Positions 31,916 to 41,571 of a stretch of 64,000 nt of DNA are shown here, in pieces (positions within the stretch are counted from its first letter, which is position 1; each line of letters starts with the position of its first letter). The notes beneath the pieces were generated by a model. It worked only from the letters and a program-made list of their open reading frames with translations. It was not told the origin of the DNA and made no database searches. The translations under genes and the position numbers were made by a program. Where the stretch lies: assembly GCF_002940005.1 (NCBI RefSeq), contig NZ_MDEF01000017.1; one strand, 5' to 3'. The DNA is from Xanthomonas hortorum (lineage in GTDB: Bacteria; Pseudomonadota; Gammaproteobacteria; Xanthomonadales; Xanthomonadaceae).

Positions 31916-33802
31916 ATGAGCGATTGGTCCCTCGACCAAGCCCGCAAGACCTATTCGATCCCGCATTGGGCCGACGGGTATTTCGATGTGAACGCTGCCG
32001 GACATATCGTGGTCACCCCGACCGGCGATGGTCCGTCGGTGTCGCTGCCCGAGGTGGTGGATGCCGCGCGCGCGGCTGGCGCCAAGCTGCCGCTGCTGGT
32101 GCGCTTCCCGGACATCCTGGGCCAGCGCCTGGGCAAGCTGCAGGCGGCGTTCGCGCAGGCGCAGTCCGAGTGGGACTACGCCGGCGGCTACACGGCCGTG
32201 TATCCGATCAAGGTCAACCAGCATCGCGGCGTGGCCGGCACGCTGGCCAGCCACCACGGCGAGGGCTTTGGCCTGGAAGCGGGCAGCAAGCCGGAGCTGA
32301 TGGCGGTGCTGGCACTGTCGCGCCCGGGCGGGTTGATCGTCTGCAACGGCTACAAGGACCGCGAGTACATCCGCCTGGCACTGATCGGGCGCAAGCTCGG
32401 CCTGCAGACCTTCATCGTCATCGAAAAGCCCTCCGAGCTGAAGCTGGTGCTGGAAGAAGCCCGCGCGCTGGAGGTCAAGCCAGGCCTGGGCGTGCGCATG
32501 CGGCTGGCCTCGCTGGGCGCCGGCAAGTGGCAGAACAGCGGCGGCGACAAGGCCAAGTTCGGGCTGTCGCCGCGCCAGGTGCTGGATCTGTGGAAGACGC
32601 TGCGCGACACCGAATACGCCGACTGCCTGCAGTTGCTGCATTTCCACATGGGCTCGCAGATTTCCAACGTGCGCGACATCGCCAACGGCATGCGCGAGGC
32701 CACGCGCTATTTCGTGGAGCTCTCGCGGCTGGGCGCCAAGATCAGCCATGTGGATGTCGGCGGCGGGTTGGGCATCGATTACGAAGGCACGCGTTCGCGC
32801 AGTTATTGCTCGATCAACTATGGCCTGCATTCCTACGCCAGCAACATCGTGCAGCCGCTGGCCAATGCCTGCGAAGAGCATGGCCTGACCCCGCCGCGCA
32901 TCGTCACCGAATGCGGCCGCGCGATGACCGCGCACCACGCGGTGCTGATCGCCAACGTCTCCGAAGTGGAGCAGGCGCCGGAAGGCCGCGTGCCCGACGC
33001 GCACGACGACGAACCGGCAGCGATTCGCCACCTGCGCGAGATCCACGATGAGCTAGACGTGCGCCCGGCGGTGGAACTGTTCCAGGAGGCGCAGCACTTC
33101 CATGCCGAAGGCCTGAGTGCGTATGCATTGGGCCAGATCGACCTCACCCACCGCGCGCGTATCGACGATCTGTTCTACGCGATCGCCCATGGCGTGCGTG
33201 CACGTCTGAGTTTCGACGAAAAGAGCCACCGTCCGGTGCTGGACGAGCTCAACGAGCGGCTGGTGGACAAGTACTTCGTCAACTTCAGCGTGTTCGAATC
33301 GATCCCGGATGTGTGGGCGATCGATCAAGTGTTCCCGATCGTGCCGATCGAGCGCTTGAACGAAGCGCCGCAGCGGCGCGGCATCATCGCCGACATGACC
33401 TGCGACTCCGATGGCATGGTCAAGACCTACGTCGAAAACGAAAGCCTGGACAGCTCGATGCCGCTGCACACATTGAATCCGGGCGAGAGCTATCGCATTG
33501 GCTTCTTCCTGGTCGGCGCCTACCAGGAAATTCTCGGCGATATCCATAACCTGTTCGGCGATACCGATGCGGTGGAAGTGGCCGTGGACGGCGATGGCTA
33601 TCGCATTGCGCAGCAGCGCCGTGGCGATACCACCGATGTGATGCTGGACTACGTGGGTTATCAGCTGGACACGCTGCGCGCGACCTATGCCGAGCGCATC
33701 GCCGCCGCGCAGCTGTCGCCGGAGCGTGCGCAGGAATTGCACGACGCCTTGGAAGCCGGGCTGACCGGTTACACCTATCTGTCCGACGAACCGTTGGGCT
33801 GA
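31916..33802 (+). CDS. speA: Biosynthetic arginine decarboxylase
   Basis: A 628-residue PLP enzyme of fold type III. The N-terminal WSLDQARKTYSIPHWADGYF is typical of SpeA. YPIKVNQ carries the PLP lysine (Lys99). LLHFHMGSQISNVRDIANGM and VDVGGGLGIDYEGT bind the cofactor phosphate. The C-terminal barrel includes TCDSDGMVKTYVENESLDS, with the cysteine/aspartate substrate residues. It makes agmatine from arginine, the first step to putrescine. The start at 31916 is the family N-terminus. Length and motifs are complete. The gene is divergent from speE. Confidence 0.96.
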   Translation: MSDWSLDQARKTYSIPHWADGYFDVNAAGHIVVTPTGDGPSVSLPEVVDAARAAGAKLPLLVRFPDILGQRLGKLQAAFAQAQSEWDYAGGYTAVYPIKVNQHRGVAGTLASHHGEGFGLEAGSKPELMAVLALSRPGGLIVCNGYKDREYIRLALIGRKLGLQTFIVIEKPSELKLVLEEARALEVKPGLGVRMRLASLGAGKWQNSGGDKAKFGLSPRQVLDLWKTLRDTEYADCLQLLHFHMGSQISNVRDIANGMREATRYFVELSRLGAKISHVDVGGGLGIDYEGTRSRSYCSINYGLHSYASNIVQPLANACEEHGLTPPRIVTECGRAMTAHHAVLIANVSEVEQAPEGRVPDAHDDEPAAIRHLREIHDELDVRPAVELFQEAQHFHAEGLSAYALGQIDLTHRARIDDLFYAIAHGVRARLSFDEKSHRPVLDELNERLVDKYFVNFSVFESIPDVWAIDQVFPIVPIERLNEAPQRRGIIADMTCDSDGMVKTYVENESLDSSMPLHTLNPGESYRIGFFLVGAYQEILGDIHNLFGDTDAVEVAVDGDGYRIAQQRRGDTTDVMLDYVGYQLDTLRATYAERIAAAQLSPERAQELHDALEAGLTGYTYLSDEPLG

Positions 33803-34756
33803 AGCAGTACGCGCGCCGCGGCCGACGCCGTGGCGCGCAGGCAGTGCCGATGCAGGATCAGCACTGATTCCGCGCCGCCACAGCCGCGTAGGAAGAGCTG
33901 CATAGAACGAGTGAGCAGTCGTAAAGCGGACGCGGCCGGTGATCGGCCTTGGCATGAATCTGTTGAGCACCGCCCTGCCAGCGGGCCTTGATGGCCGCTT
34001 GCCACCGCTCTGTCACGCACGCATGACCCCGGGCAGACGCGCACCGGCGCAGTCCACACAAAGCAGTGCACTGTGATCCGCGCGACCCCGCGCCGTTGAT
34101 CTACAGAGTGCCGCAGTCGTATGACATCCAAACGACCGACGCATGATCAAACGAATGCGCGCGCTAGATGTCGCAAGCGAGGCCGCATGTCGTGCAGTGA
34201 TTTGTCTGGTAGCGCATGTATATCAACGCTGCCGCGCGCAGTGGTCTTATGCATTGCGGTCTTTTATGCAATGCGGAGAACGCAAATCCGCCTGCAATTT
34301 CGCCTGCAATCGCGCGTCTGCCGCATCGACGCGACATGCGCCGCGTTTGTGTGTGTTGCTGCATGCAGCGCCAATCCGCAAACAGACGTATGCATCCAGA
34401 ACACTAACTGCAATCACACTTCATTAAAAAATATTCGCAGGAACGCGCAATTCGTGATTTTTGCACGGTTCATTGTGTTGCCCGATTGTTAGTGTTTATT
34501 AACTTGCCGGGAAGCAAGTGCTTCAAGAAAAACGCAGTTGCACGTCTTGGTGTCACTTGCGTGCCACTTCGTTGTACGTCTCCATTGTGCGTCTTTATCG
34601 AGTGTTCCAACTGCGTATCGCCGGCCTCTGCCGGTGGTCGATGGTGTTTTCTACCTAAACGTTTTTTTAGGCCAAGTGCTGATCCGGCGTCTCGTTGACC
34701 GCATTGCGGGCAAGACCCGTTGGGCGACTGCGCGCCACACAAGAAGGATGCACGCA
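33803..34756. other. Long gene-free spacer upstream of the NRPS gene
   Basis: 954 bases without a supportable gene. Right after speA is a GC hairpin (GCGCGCC 33811-33817 / GGCGCGC 33832-33838) that may end the speA transcript. From 34200 to 34520 the DNA becomes clearly AT-richer than the surroundings. Arms AACACTAACtgCAATC (34400-34415) and GATTGTTAGTGTT (34484-34496) are inverted about 70 bases apart around an AT-rich core. Two short palindromes, ACTTGC/GCAAGT and GAAGCA/TGCTTC, lie at 34502-34526. This is a plausible silenced or tightly regulated promoter region. Confidence 0.6.
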
Positions 34757-37700
34757 ATGCACGCTGACGCCTCTCCCGTGATTCCCCTGACCAAAGCGCA
34801 ACGCGGCCTGTGGGTCGCCAGCAAGTTGCACACCGACAACACCTTGATGTTGTCCGAAGCGTTGGAGATGTTCGGCCCACTCGATCCGCAGCTATTGCTA
34901 CGCGCCAGCATGCAGCTGACGCGCGAGTTCGACACGCTGCGGCTGTGCATCGTCGAACACGATGGTGTGCCCGGCCAGGTGATCCGCCCCGAGTACACGG
35001 CCGCCATTCCATACTTCAATCTCAGCGAAGATCCCTCGCCACGCAATGCCGCCGAGCATTGGGTGGACGAACAAATCCGCAAGCCGGAAGATCTGCAAAA
35101 CGGGCCGTTGTGGCATTGCGCGGTGTTCCGTCTTGGCGAAGATCACCATATGTGGGTGCAGTGCGTGAGCCATCTGGTGATGGATGGCTATTGCGCATCG
35201 ATCATGATGCAACGCATGGCGGTGCTCTATAACGCCTACGCTACCGATAGCGAGCCGGAACCTGCGCAGTACGGCAGTGCGCTGTCGTTGAACGAACTGG
35301 AGCAGCACTACCGCGAGTCCGATCGCTTTCAGCGCGATCGTACCTACTGGATGCAACAGCTGGCCGATCTGCCGCCGCCGGCCACCTTGGCGCGGCCGGG
35401 CAATCAGCTGTCGACCGGGTTGTTGCGTGGCACCGGGCAGTTTTCGCCGCAGCAAGTGGTGCGTTTGCGTGCGCTGGGTAAGGACTATGGCGCCAGCCTG
35501 CCGCAGATGCTGATCTCGCTGATTGCCGCGTATTACTACCGCTGCACCGGTGCCGAGGATCTGGTGATCGCAATGCCGGTGACCGGCCGCATCAATGCGC
35601 GTTACCGGCAAACCGCCGGGCTGGTGGCCAACGTGATTTCGCTGCGTTTGAAGATGGATCCGCAGCAGCCGATCCATCACTTGTTCGCGCAGGTGTCCTC
35701 GGTGGTCAAGCATGCCTTGCGGCACCAGCAATACCGCTTCGAGGATGTGCGTCGCGACCTGGGCGTGTTCGGCATCGAACAGAAGTTCGCGCGGCTGGCG
35801 GTGAATATCGAGGCCTTCGATTACGCGCTGCGCTTCGGCGAGGCGTATGCAGTGCCGCACAACCTCTGCAACGGTCCGGCCGACGATCTGACCATCTTCT
35901 GCTACGAGCGTGGCGATGGCGCCGCGTTGCGCTTCGATCTGGATGCCAACCCGGCGTTGTACGACAGCGACGAGCTGGCAGAGCACTGCCGCCGCCTGAC
36001 CCACCTGGCCGATGCGGTACTGGCAGATCCGGAGTGCGCACTCGGCCTGATCGATGTGCTGGGTCACGACGAACGCCAGCGGCTGCTGCACACCTGGAAC
36101 GACACCGCTGCGCCACTGCCGGAGCCGAGCACGCTGTTGCACGGCATGCTGCAGCGTGCCGAGCTGATGCCGGCTGCGGTGGTGGTGCAATACGACAACC
36201 GCACGCTCGATTACGCCACGCTCTGCGAGCTCGCCTCGCGCGTTGCCGCGCAGTGGGTGGCCGACGGCGTGGGCCCGGGCGATGTGGTCGCCATCGCGTT
36301 GCCGCGCAGCGAGCAATTGCTGGTGGCCTTGCTGGCGGTGATGTGGAGCGGGGCGGCGTATCTGCCGCTGGACCCGGAAAGCCCGGCCGCGCGCAATCGG
36401 CAGATGCTCAACGATTCCGGCGCCATCGCGCTTGTCTGCGAGCCCGCGTTGTGCGAGCGCTATCTGCTCGGTGGCATGGTGTGGCTGGACCCGCGCCCGG
36501 CGGTGTTGCCGGCGGCGATCGCGCCGCTGGCCACGCCGGATGGCACCGCCTACGTGCTGTACACCTCCGGCTCGACCGGTGCGCCCAAGGGCGTGGAAAT
36601 CAGCCATCGCAATCTGTTCAATTTCCTGCATGCGATGGAGCACGAACTGGCATTGCGCCCGCGCGACCGTGTGCTGGCAGTCACCACCATCACCTTCGAT
36701 ATCGCCGGGCTGGAGTTGTACCTGCCGTTGTTGGTGGGCGCACGCGTGGTCATCGCACCGGCCGGCATCACTCACGATCCACGCAGCCTGTCGCGCCTGA
36801 TTGCACACGAGCAGATCAGCGTGGTGCAGGCCACCCCGTCGTTGTGGCGCATCCTGTTGGCCAACCAGGATCTGGCACTGGACCGTATCCATGCGCTGGT
36901 CGGCGGTGAGGCCCTGGTGCCGGAGTTGGCGACGCAGTTGCTGAGCCGGGTGGGGCGCCTGACCCAGTTGTACGGGCCAACCGAAACCACCATCTGGTCG
37001 ACCATCATGCCGTTGCAGCTGACCGACGCCGCAGCCCCACCCATCGGCAGGCCGCTGCTCAATACGCGCGTCTACGTGCTGGATGCGCAGCGGCAGCCGC
37101 TCCCCACCGGTGCGATCGGCGAGCTGTATATCGGCGGCGCAGGCGTGGCCAAGGGCTATCGCGGCAAGCGCCAGCTGACCAGCGAGCGCTTCGTGCGCGA
37201 CCCGTTTGCCGACGACGGCAGCAGCATGTACCGCACCGGCGACCGCGTGCGTCAGCGCCGCGACGGCATGCTGGAGTTCATCGGCCGTGCCGACGCGCAA
37301 TTGAAGATCCGCGGCCATCGCGTGGAGCCGGCCGAAATCGAAAACGCCTTGCTGCTGCATTCGCAGGTGGCCCAGGCGGTGGTGGTCGGCCATAGCGATG
37401 GCGACAACAACGCGTTGCAGTTGCTGGCCTATGTGGTGGGCAAGCACGGCACCATGCCGGCGACCGAGCTGCTGCGCGCACATCTGCAACAGCGCCTGCC
37501 TGCGTCGATGATTCCCACGCTGTGGATGCCGCTGGAGGCACTGCCGCTGACACCCAACGGCAAGCTGGATCGCCGCGCATTGCCTTCACCGGGCGCATTG
37601 CCGCAGCGCGCGCATGTGGCGCCACGCGATGCGCTCGAACACCAGTTGGCAGCGATGTTGCAGGACGTGCTGGGCATTGAAGTGGTGGGGGTGGAAGACA

Positions 37701-38740
37701 ACTTCTTCGAGCTCGGCGGCGACTCGCTGCGCGCGGCAGAAATGGCCGCGCGTTTCCCGCAGATGTTCGGCGTCGCACTGCCGCTGGGCACGCTGTTCCA
37801 TGCGCCGACGATTGCCGGTCTGGCCGAGGTGATCAAACGCAGCGCGCAGACCCCGAACGATCCGCTCGGCGTGCTGTTGCCGTTGCGTGCGGGTACGCCG
37901 GGCACCACGCCGCTGTTCTGCATCCATCCGGTGGTTGGTCTGGGCTGGTCGTATCTCACCCTGCTCGGTCAGCTCGATCCGCAGTGGCCGGTGTATGCAT
38001 TGCAGTCGCCGGCATTGAGCGACCCGCAGCATCGCCCGGAAAGCATCGAGGCGATCGCGCGCGATTACCTGGCCCGTCTGCGCAGCGTGCAGCCGCACGG
38101 GCCGTACCGGCTGATCGGCTGGTCGCTGGGCGGCTTGATCGCCCATGCCATCACTGCCGAGTTGCATGCGCTTGGCGAAGAAGTCGAGTTGCTGGCCATG
38201 CTCGACAGCTACCCGCATCTGGAGCAGGCCGCATCGCTGCCGGAGTCGGAAAACGTACGCGCCTCGGTGCATGCGCTGGGCCTGACGCTGACACACGGCC
38301 AGCCGATGCCGACCACGGTGGCCGAACTGGCCAGCCTGCTATGCGATCACTATGGGTTGAACGATTTGCCCGCGGTGCGCCAGCTGCTCGAACAACGCCC
38401 CACGCTGCTGGACGACATGGGCGGTATGACCCAGCACCACCTGCAGCTGGCGCGGCGTCATCGGCCCAAGCCGCTGGACCAGGATGTGCTGTTCGTCGAA
38501 GCAAGCGTGCGCATGACTTCCGGCGGCGACGATGCAGTGTGGGTGGATTACCGGCCGCAGGCCTGGCGCCCGTACGTGCGCAATCTGCACCTGCATACCT
38601 TGGACAGCGACCATCATTCGATGCTGTCGTCCACGCATTCGGCCACGCTCAGCGCGTTGCTGCACGCGGCCACTGCGAAAGCCACACAACGCGATGGCAG
38701 CATTGCCACCGCCAGCGACGGGGTGGCCGAATATGCCTGA
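34757..38740 (+). CDS. Single-module non-ribosomal peptide synthetase (C-A-T-TE)
   Basis: A 1327-residue NRPS laid out like EntF. The condensation domain (about 1-430) has VSHLVMDG at 137-144: the first His of HHxxxDG is Ser138, the catalytic His139 is kept. The adenylation domain (about 460-950) has A3 YTSGSTGAPKG (602-612), TFDIAGLELYLPLL at the pocket, A5 YGPTE (739-743), and A10 NGKLDRRAL with Lys936. The carrier domain has ELGGDSLRA with Ser990. The thioesterase has GWSLGGL with Ser1123. AAGAAGG lies nine bases before the ATG at 34757. A leading C domain implies an acyl or aminoacyl donor made elsewhere. No MbtH or phosphopantetheinyl transferase gene is nearby. Substrate not assigned. 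Confidence 0.92.
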   Translation: MHADASPVIPLTKAQRGLWVASKLHTDNTLMLSEALEMFGPLDPQLLLRASMQLTREFDTLRLCIVEHDGVPGQVIRPEYTAAIPYFNLSEDPSPRNAAEHWVDEQIRKPEDLQNGPLWHCAVFRLGEDHHMWVQCVSHLVMDGYCASIMMQRMAVLYNAYATDSEPEPAQYGSALSLNELEQHYRESDRFQRDRTYWMQQLADLPPPATLARPGNQLSTGLLRGTGQFSPQQVVRLRALGKDYGASLPQMLISLIAAYYYRCTGAEDLVIAMPVTGRINARYRQTAGLVANVISLRLKMDPQQPIHHLFAQVSSVVKHALRHQQYRFEDVRRDLGVFGIEQKFARLAVNIEAFDYALRFGEAYAVPHNLCNGPADDLTIFCYERGDGAALRFDLDANPALYDSDELAEHCRRLTHLADAVLADPECALGLIDVLGHDERQRLLHTWNDTAAPLPEPSTLLHGMLQRAELMPAAVVVQYDNRTLDYATLCELASRVAAQWVADGVGPGDVVAIALPRSEQLLVALLAVMWSGAAYLPLDPESPAARNRQMLNDSGAIALVCEPALCERYLLGGMVWLDPRPAVLPAAIAPLATPDGTAYVLYTSGSTGAPKGVEISHRNLFNFLHAMEHELALRPRDRVLAVTTITFDIAGLELYLPLLVGARVVIAPAGITHDPRSLSRLIAHEQISVVQATPSLWRILLANQDLALDRIHALVGGEALVPELATQLLSRVGRLTQLYGPTETTIWSTIMPLQLTDAAAPPIGRPLLNTRVYVLDAQRQPLPTGAIGELYIGGAGVAKGYRGKRQLTSERFVRDPFADDGSSMYRTGDRVRQRRDGMLEFIGRADAQLKIRGHRVEPAEIENALLLHSQVAQAVVVGHSDGDNNALQLLAYVVGKHGTMPATELLRAHLQQRLPASMIPTLWMPLEALPLTPNGKLDRRALPSPGALPQRAHVAPRDALEHQLAAMLQDVLGIEVVGVEDNFFELGGDSLRAAEMAARFPQMFGVALPLGTLFHAPTIAGLAEVIKRSAQTPNDPLGVLLPLRAGTPGTTPLFCIHPVVGLGWSYLTLLGQLDPQWPVYALQSPALSDPQHRPESIEAIARDYLARLRSVQPHGPYRLIGWSLGGLIAHAITAELHALGEEVELLAMLDSYPHLEQAASLPESENVRASVHALGLTLTHGQPMPTTVAELASLLCDHYGLNDLPAVRQLLEQRPTLLDDMGGMTQHHLQLARRHRPKPLDQDVLFVEASVRMTSGGDDAVWVDYRPQAWRPYVRNLHLHTLDSDHHSMLSSTHSATLSALLHAATAKATQRDGSIATASDGVAEYA

Positions 38741-40070
38741 GTCACTGCATACGCCGGCACGTCACCGTCCGGTACTGATCGCCACCCTGGGCACGCATGG
38801 CGATGTGCGCCCGATCATCGCGTTGGGCCGCAGCCTGCAGGAGCGCGGTTATCCGGTGCGGGTGCTGACCAGCGCCAACTTCGAATCCCTGATCCGCGCC
38901 AATGGGCTGGAGTTCTTTCCGCTCAGCGGCGACCACCAGAAGCTGTTGCAGGGCCATCCGAATGTCGCCGAGATGCGCGGCGGCTGGCGCGGCATCTGGG
39001 GCACCTTGCGCGCACAACTGATGGACTGGGCGCGCGACTGGGCCGAGCAGGGCCGCGCGGCCTGTGCCGATGCCGGTTTGATTCTCGGCGTCGGCAGCGC
39101 GAGCTTGCTGGCACATAGCCTCGGCCAGGCCTACGGCCTGCCGGTGGTATTCACGCAATTGCAGCCGCTGACCGCCTCGCGCCATGTGCCGTTGATGGTA
39201 ATGCCCACCGTGCGTCTGCCCGGGCTGGTGAGTGTGGCGCTGCATCACGCGGTGCGCTTTGCCGGCTGGCAGCTGATGCGCCCGGCGCTCAACGGCATCG
39301 TGCGCCCGGCATTGGGGCTGCCGGCGTATCCGTGGAGTGGTCCCGACCGCAGCGCGCAGCGCGTGGTCTATGGCTATAGCGAGCATCTGTGCCCACGTCC
39401 GCCGGACTGGCCGGACAGAGCCCAGGTCGCCGGTTTCTGGCAGTTGCCGCAGCCGCAGTGGCAGCCGCCGGCCGCGCTGGAAGCGTTTCTGCAGGCCGGC
39501 CCGCCGCCGCTGTATATCGGCTTCGGCAGCATGATCAGCACCGATGCGGCGCAGCTCACCGCCATCGTCAAGGCGGCGGTGCGTCTGACCGGTCAACGCG
39601 CGTTGCTGGCCAGCGGCTGGGGCGGGCTGGCGGCCGGGGAAGACGCATCCGACGATGCGGAGCGCTTCTTCCAGTTGGAACAGGCACCGCACGATTGGCT
39701 GTTCCCGCGGGTGTCGGTCGCGGTGCATCACGGCGGTGCCGGCACCACCGGTGCGGCGCTGGCTGCGGGGATTCCGTCGGTGGTCCTGCCGTTCGGCTAC
39801 GACCAACCGTTCTGGGCGCATTGCCTGGCCCAGCGCGGCGTCGCGCCCCCGGCACTTGCACGCGTCGGATTGCAGCCGGAAACCTTGGCCGATGCCATCC
39901 GCCAGGCCAGCGCGTCGAGCATGCGTGCAGCAGCACGCGTGCTGGGTCAGCGCATCCGTGAGGAGGACGGGATCAGCCGGGCGGTGGATCAGCTGGAAGC
40001 ATGGGGATTGCTGCAACCGGCGGTGTCGATGGCGCCGACCGAGCGGATCGAGCAGCAGGCCGTCGCGTGA
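38733..40070 (+). CDS. UGT/RhlB-type glycosyltransferase (GT1)
   Basis: A 445-residue GT-B glycosyltransferase. The acceptor half starts VLIATLGTHGDVRPIIALGR, as in RhlB, sterol glucosyltransferases and macrolide transferases. The nucleotide-sugar half has LYIGFGSMISTDAAQ and the donor-binding VAVHHGGAGTTGAALAAGIP with LPFGYDQPFWA. Members glycosylate lipids or natural products using UDP- or dTDP-sugars; the sugar here is unknown. The ATG at 38733 lies eight bases inside the NRPS reading frame end, so translation is coupled and a joint pathway is very likely. No export signal is seen; it is probably cytoplasmic or membrane-peripheral. Confidence 0.9.
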   Translation: MPESLHTPARHRPVLIATLGTHGDVRPIIALGRSLQERGYPVRVLTSANFESLIRANGLEFFPLSGDHQKLLQGHPNVAEMRGGWRGIWGTLRAQLMDWARDWAEQGRAACADAGLILGVGSASLLAHSLGQAYGLPVVFTQLQPLTASRHVPLMVMPTVRLPGLVSVALHHAVRFAGWQLMRPALNGIVRPALGLPAYPWSGPDRSAQRVVYGYSEHLCPRPPDWPDRAQVAGFWQLPQPQWQPPAALEAFLQAGPPPLYIGFGSMISTDAAQLTAIVKAAVRLTGQRALLASGWGGLAAGEDASDDAERFFQLEQAPHDWLFPRVSVAVHHGGAGTTGAALAAGIPSVVLPFGYDQPFWAHCLAQRGVAPPALARVGLQPETLADAIRQASASSMRAAARVLGQRIREEDGISRAVDQLEAWGLLQPAVSMAPTERIEQQAVA

Positions 40071-40278
40071 TACAGACCGTCGTGTGATGGATGACGCTGT
40101 GGGGGAACCACAGCGTCGACAGCGGATTGGCGGCGGCAATGCGGCTGGGCATTACCGCAGGTTTCTGAGTGCGGCACGGGTGAGGTGCCGGGCGTGTTGC
40201 TGCGGCCAACGTCGATGCCGGCATCGCTGCATCGGCGGGATGCGGCACAATCGGGCTCCCTCGCCTTGCATCGTCCGC

Positions 40279-41406
40279 ATGCGCTATCCCGCCCTCGATC
40301 TGCTGCGTGGCATCGCCATCGTCTGGGTGATGCTGTTCCATTCCTTCGTGGTCGGCGGCCTGGGGCCGGATTGGGCGTGGTTGTCCCGCTACGGCTGGAT
40401 GGGCGTGGACCTGTTCTTCGTGTTGAGCGGTTTTCTGATCGGCACGCAGGTACTGCGGCCACTGGCGCACGGGCAAGGCCTGGACTTCAAGGCGTTCTAT
40501 CTGCGCCGCGCGTTCCGCATCCTGCCGGCGTTTCTGGTGGTGCTGGCGATCTACATGGCATGGCCGGAGTTTCGTGAGTCGCCCGGGCTGGCACCGTGGT
40601 GGATGTTCGTCAGCTTCACCCTGAACCTGTTCGTCGATTACGGCCGCGATGCCGCGTTCTCGCACGCCTGGTCGCTGTGCGTGGAAGAACATTTCTATCT
40701 GGTGTTTCCGTTGCTGGCGACGCTGTTGATGCGTCGGCCCTCGGCCGCGCGCTTTGTCGTGCTCTGCGTGCTGGTGGTGGTTGCAGGCATCGCGCTGCGT
40801 GCCGGCATCTGGTGGCACAACACCGCCCTGGACAGCGCCGGTGCCGGCCTGCAGCGCAACTGGTTTATCGAAGACATCTATTACCCGACCTGGAACCGTC
40901 TGGACGGTCTGCTGGCCGGTGTCGTGCTGGCGGTGCTCAAGATCTTCCGCCCCACGCTGTGGCAACGGCTGCAGCAGCGCGGCAACGCGGTGCTGTGTGC
41001 CGGCATGGCGATTCTGGCGCTGGCGTTGTGGCTGTTTCGCGAGCGCACCGGCCTGATCGGCAATGCGCTGGGCTGGCCGGTGTTGTCGTTGGGGCTCGCC
41101 TTGCTGGTGCTCGCAGGCACTGCCACCAGCGGCGTGCTTGGCGGCCTGCGCGTGCCGGGCGCGGCGTGGCTGGCGGGCATTTCCTACAGCCTGTATCTGA
41201 CTCACAAGGCCGTGTTCCATCTCACCCAGGGCTGGTTCGGCCCGGCGCTGGAGGGGCGTGGCGTGCTGGCATTTGCGGTGTATGGCCTGATGGCAGTGCT
41301 GGGCGGTGCGGTTTTGCACTACGCGGTGGAGCGCCCGTTCCTGCAGCTGCGCGACAAGATGCTGCGGCCAGGCGCGCGGCCGTTGGCTGCCGCTGATCGC
41401 GCCTGA
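40279..41406 (+). CDS. Acyltransferase 3 family (OafA-like) membrane protein
   Basis: A 375-residue integral membrane acyltransferase with about ten hydrophobic segments. The start MRYPALDLLRGIAIVWVMLF is the family hallmark (LDxLRGxA with catalytic-site His in FHSFVVGG). GVDLFFVLSGFLIG and YLRRAFRILPAFLVV follow, then HAWSLCVEEHFYLVFP, the second conserved motif. Such enzymes O-acylate polysaccharides, antibiotics or lipids. It starts 208 bases after the glycosyltransferase on the same strand. That gap leaves room for its own promoter, so membership of the NRPS cluster is likely but not proven. It ends at a hairpin terminator. Confidence 0.88.
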   Translation: MRYPALDLLRGIAIVWVMLFHSFVVGGLGPDWAWLSRYGWMGVDLFFVLSGFLIGTQVLRPLAHGQGLDFKAFYLRRAFRILPAFLVVLAIYMAWPEFRESPGLAPWWMFVSFTLNLFVDYGRDAAFSHAWSLCVEEHFYLVFPLLATLLMRRPSAARFVVLCVLVVVAGIALRAGIWWHNTALDSAGAGLQRNWFIEDIYYPTWNRLDGLLAGVVLAVLKIFRPTLWQRLQQRGNAVLCAGMAILALALWLFRERTGLIGNALGWPVLSLGLALLVLAGTATSGVLGGLRVPGAAWLAGISYSLYLTHKAVFHLTQGWFGPALEGRGVLAFAVYGLMAVLGGAVLHYAVERPFLQLRDKMLRPGARPLAAADRA

Positions 41407-41419
41407 CCGGGCATCGCAA

Positions 41420-41442
41420 AACGCCGCGCAATTCGCGGCGTT
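41420..41442. terminator. Hairpin terminator between convergent genes
   Basis: Nine-base perfect arms AACGCCGCG (41420-41428) and CGCGGCGTT (41434-41442) with loop CAATT, 14 bases after the acyltransferase stop. The minus-strand reading continues TTGCGATG after the stem, so it may serve both sides. Confidence 0.7.
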
Positions 41443-41571
41443 GTCGTCATCTCTGGCGGTGCGCCAGTTCCAGCGCCGCACCGAGCTTGGATGCTGCGCG
41501 ATCTGCGCACGCGCCAATCAACACATCATCGGATCGCGGCGCGACCGAGGCATTGGCGCTGCAGGCCATCG

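Noticed and set aside
34434..34455. A PIP-box-like pair TTCGC-N12-TTCGT
   Set aside because: The plant-inducible promoter box needs 15 (sometimes 8 or 16) bases between half-sites; twelve does not fit, so HrpX control of the NRPS gene is not supported.
34121..34492. A 123-codon frame upstream of the NRPS
   Set aside because: No ribosome-binding site, atypical codon use and an amino-acid mix without structure; the stretch is regulatory-looking DNA.
34898..37489. An 863-codon open frame on the minus strand
   Set aside because: Shadow of the NRPS gene; composition is His/Gln/Arg rich with no domain.
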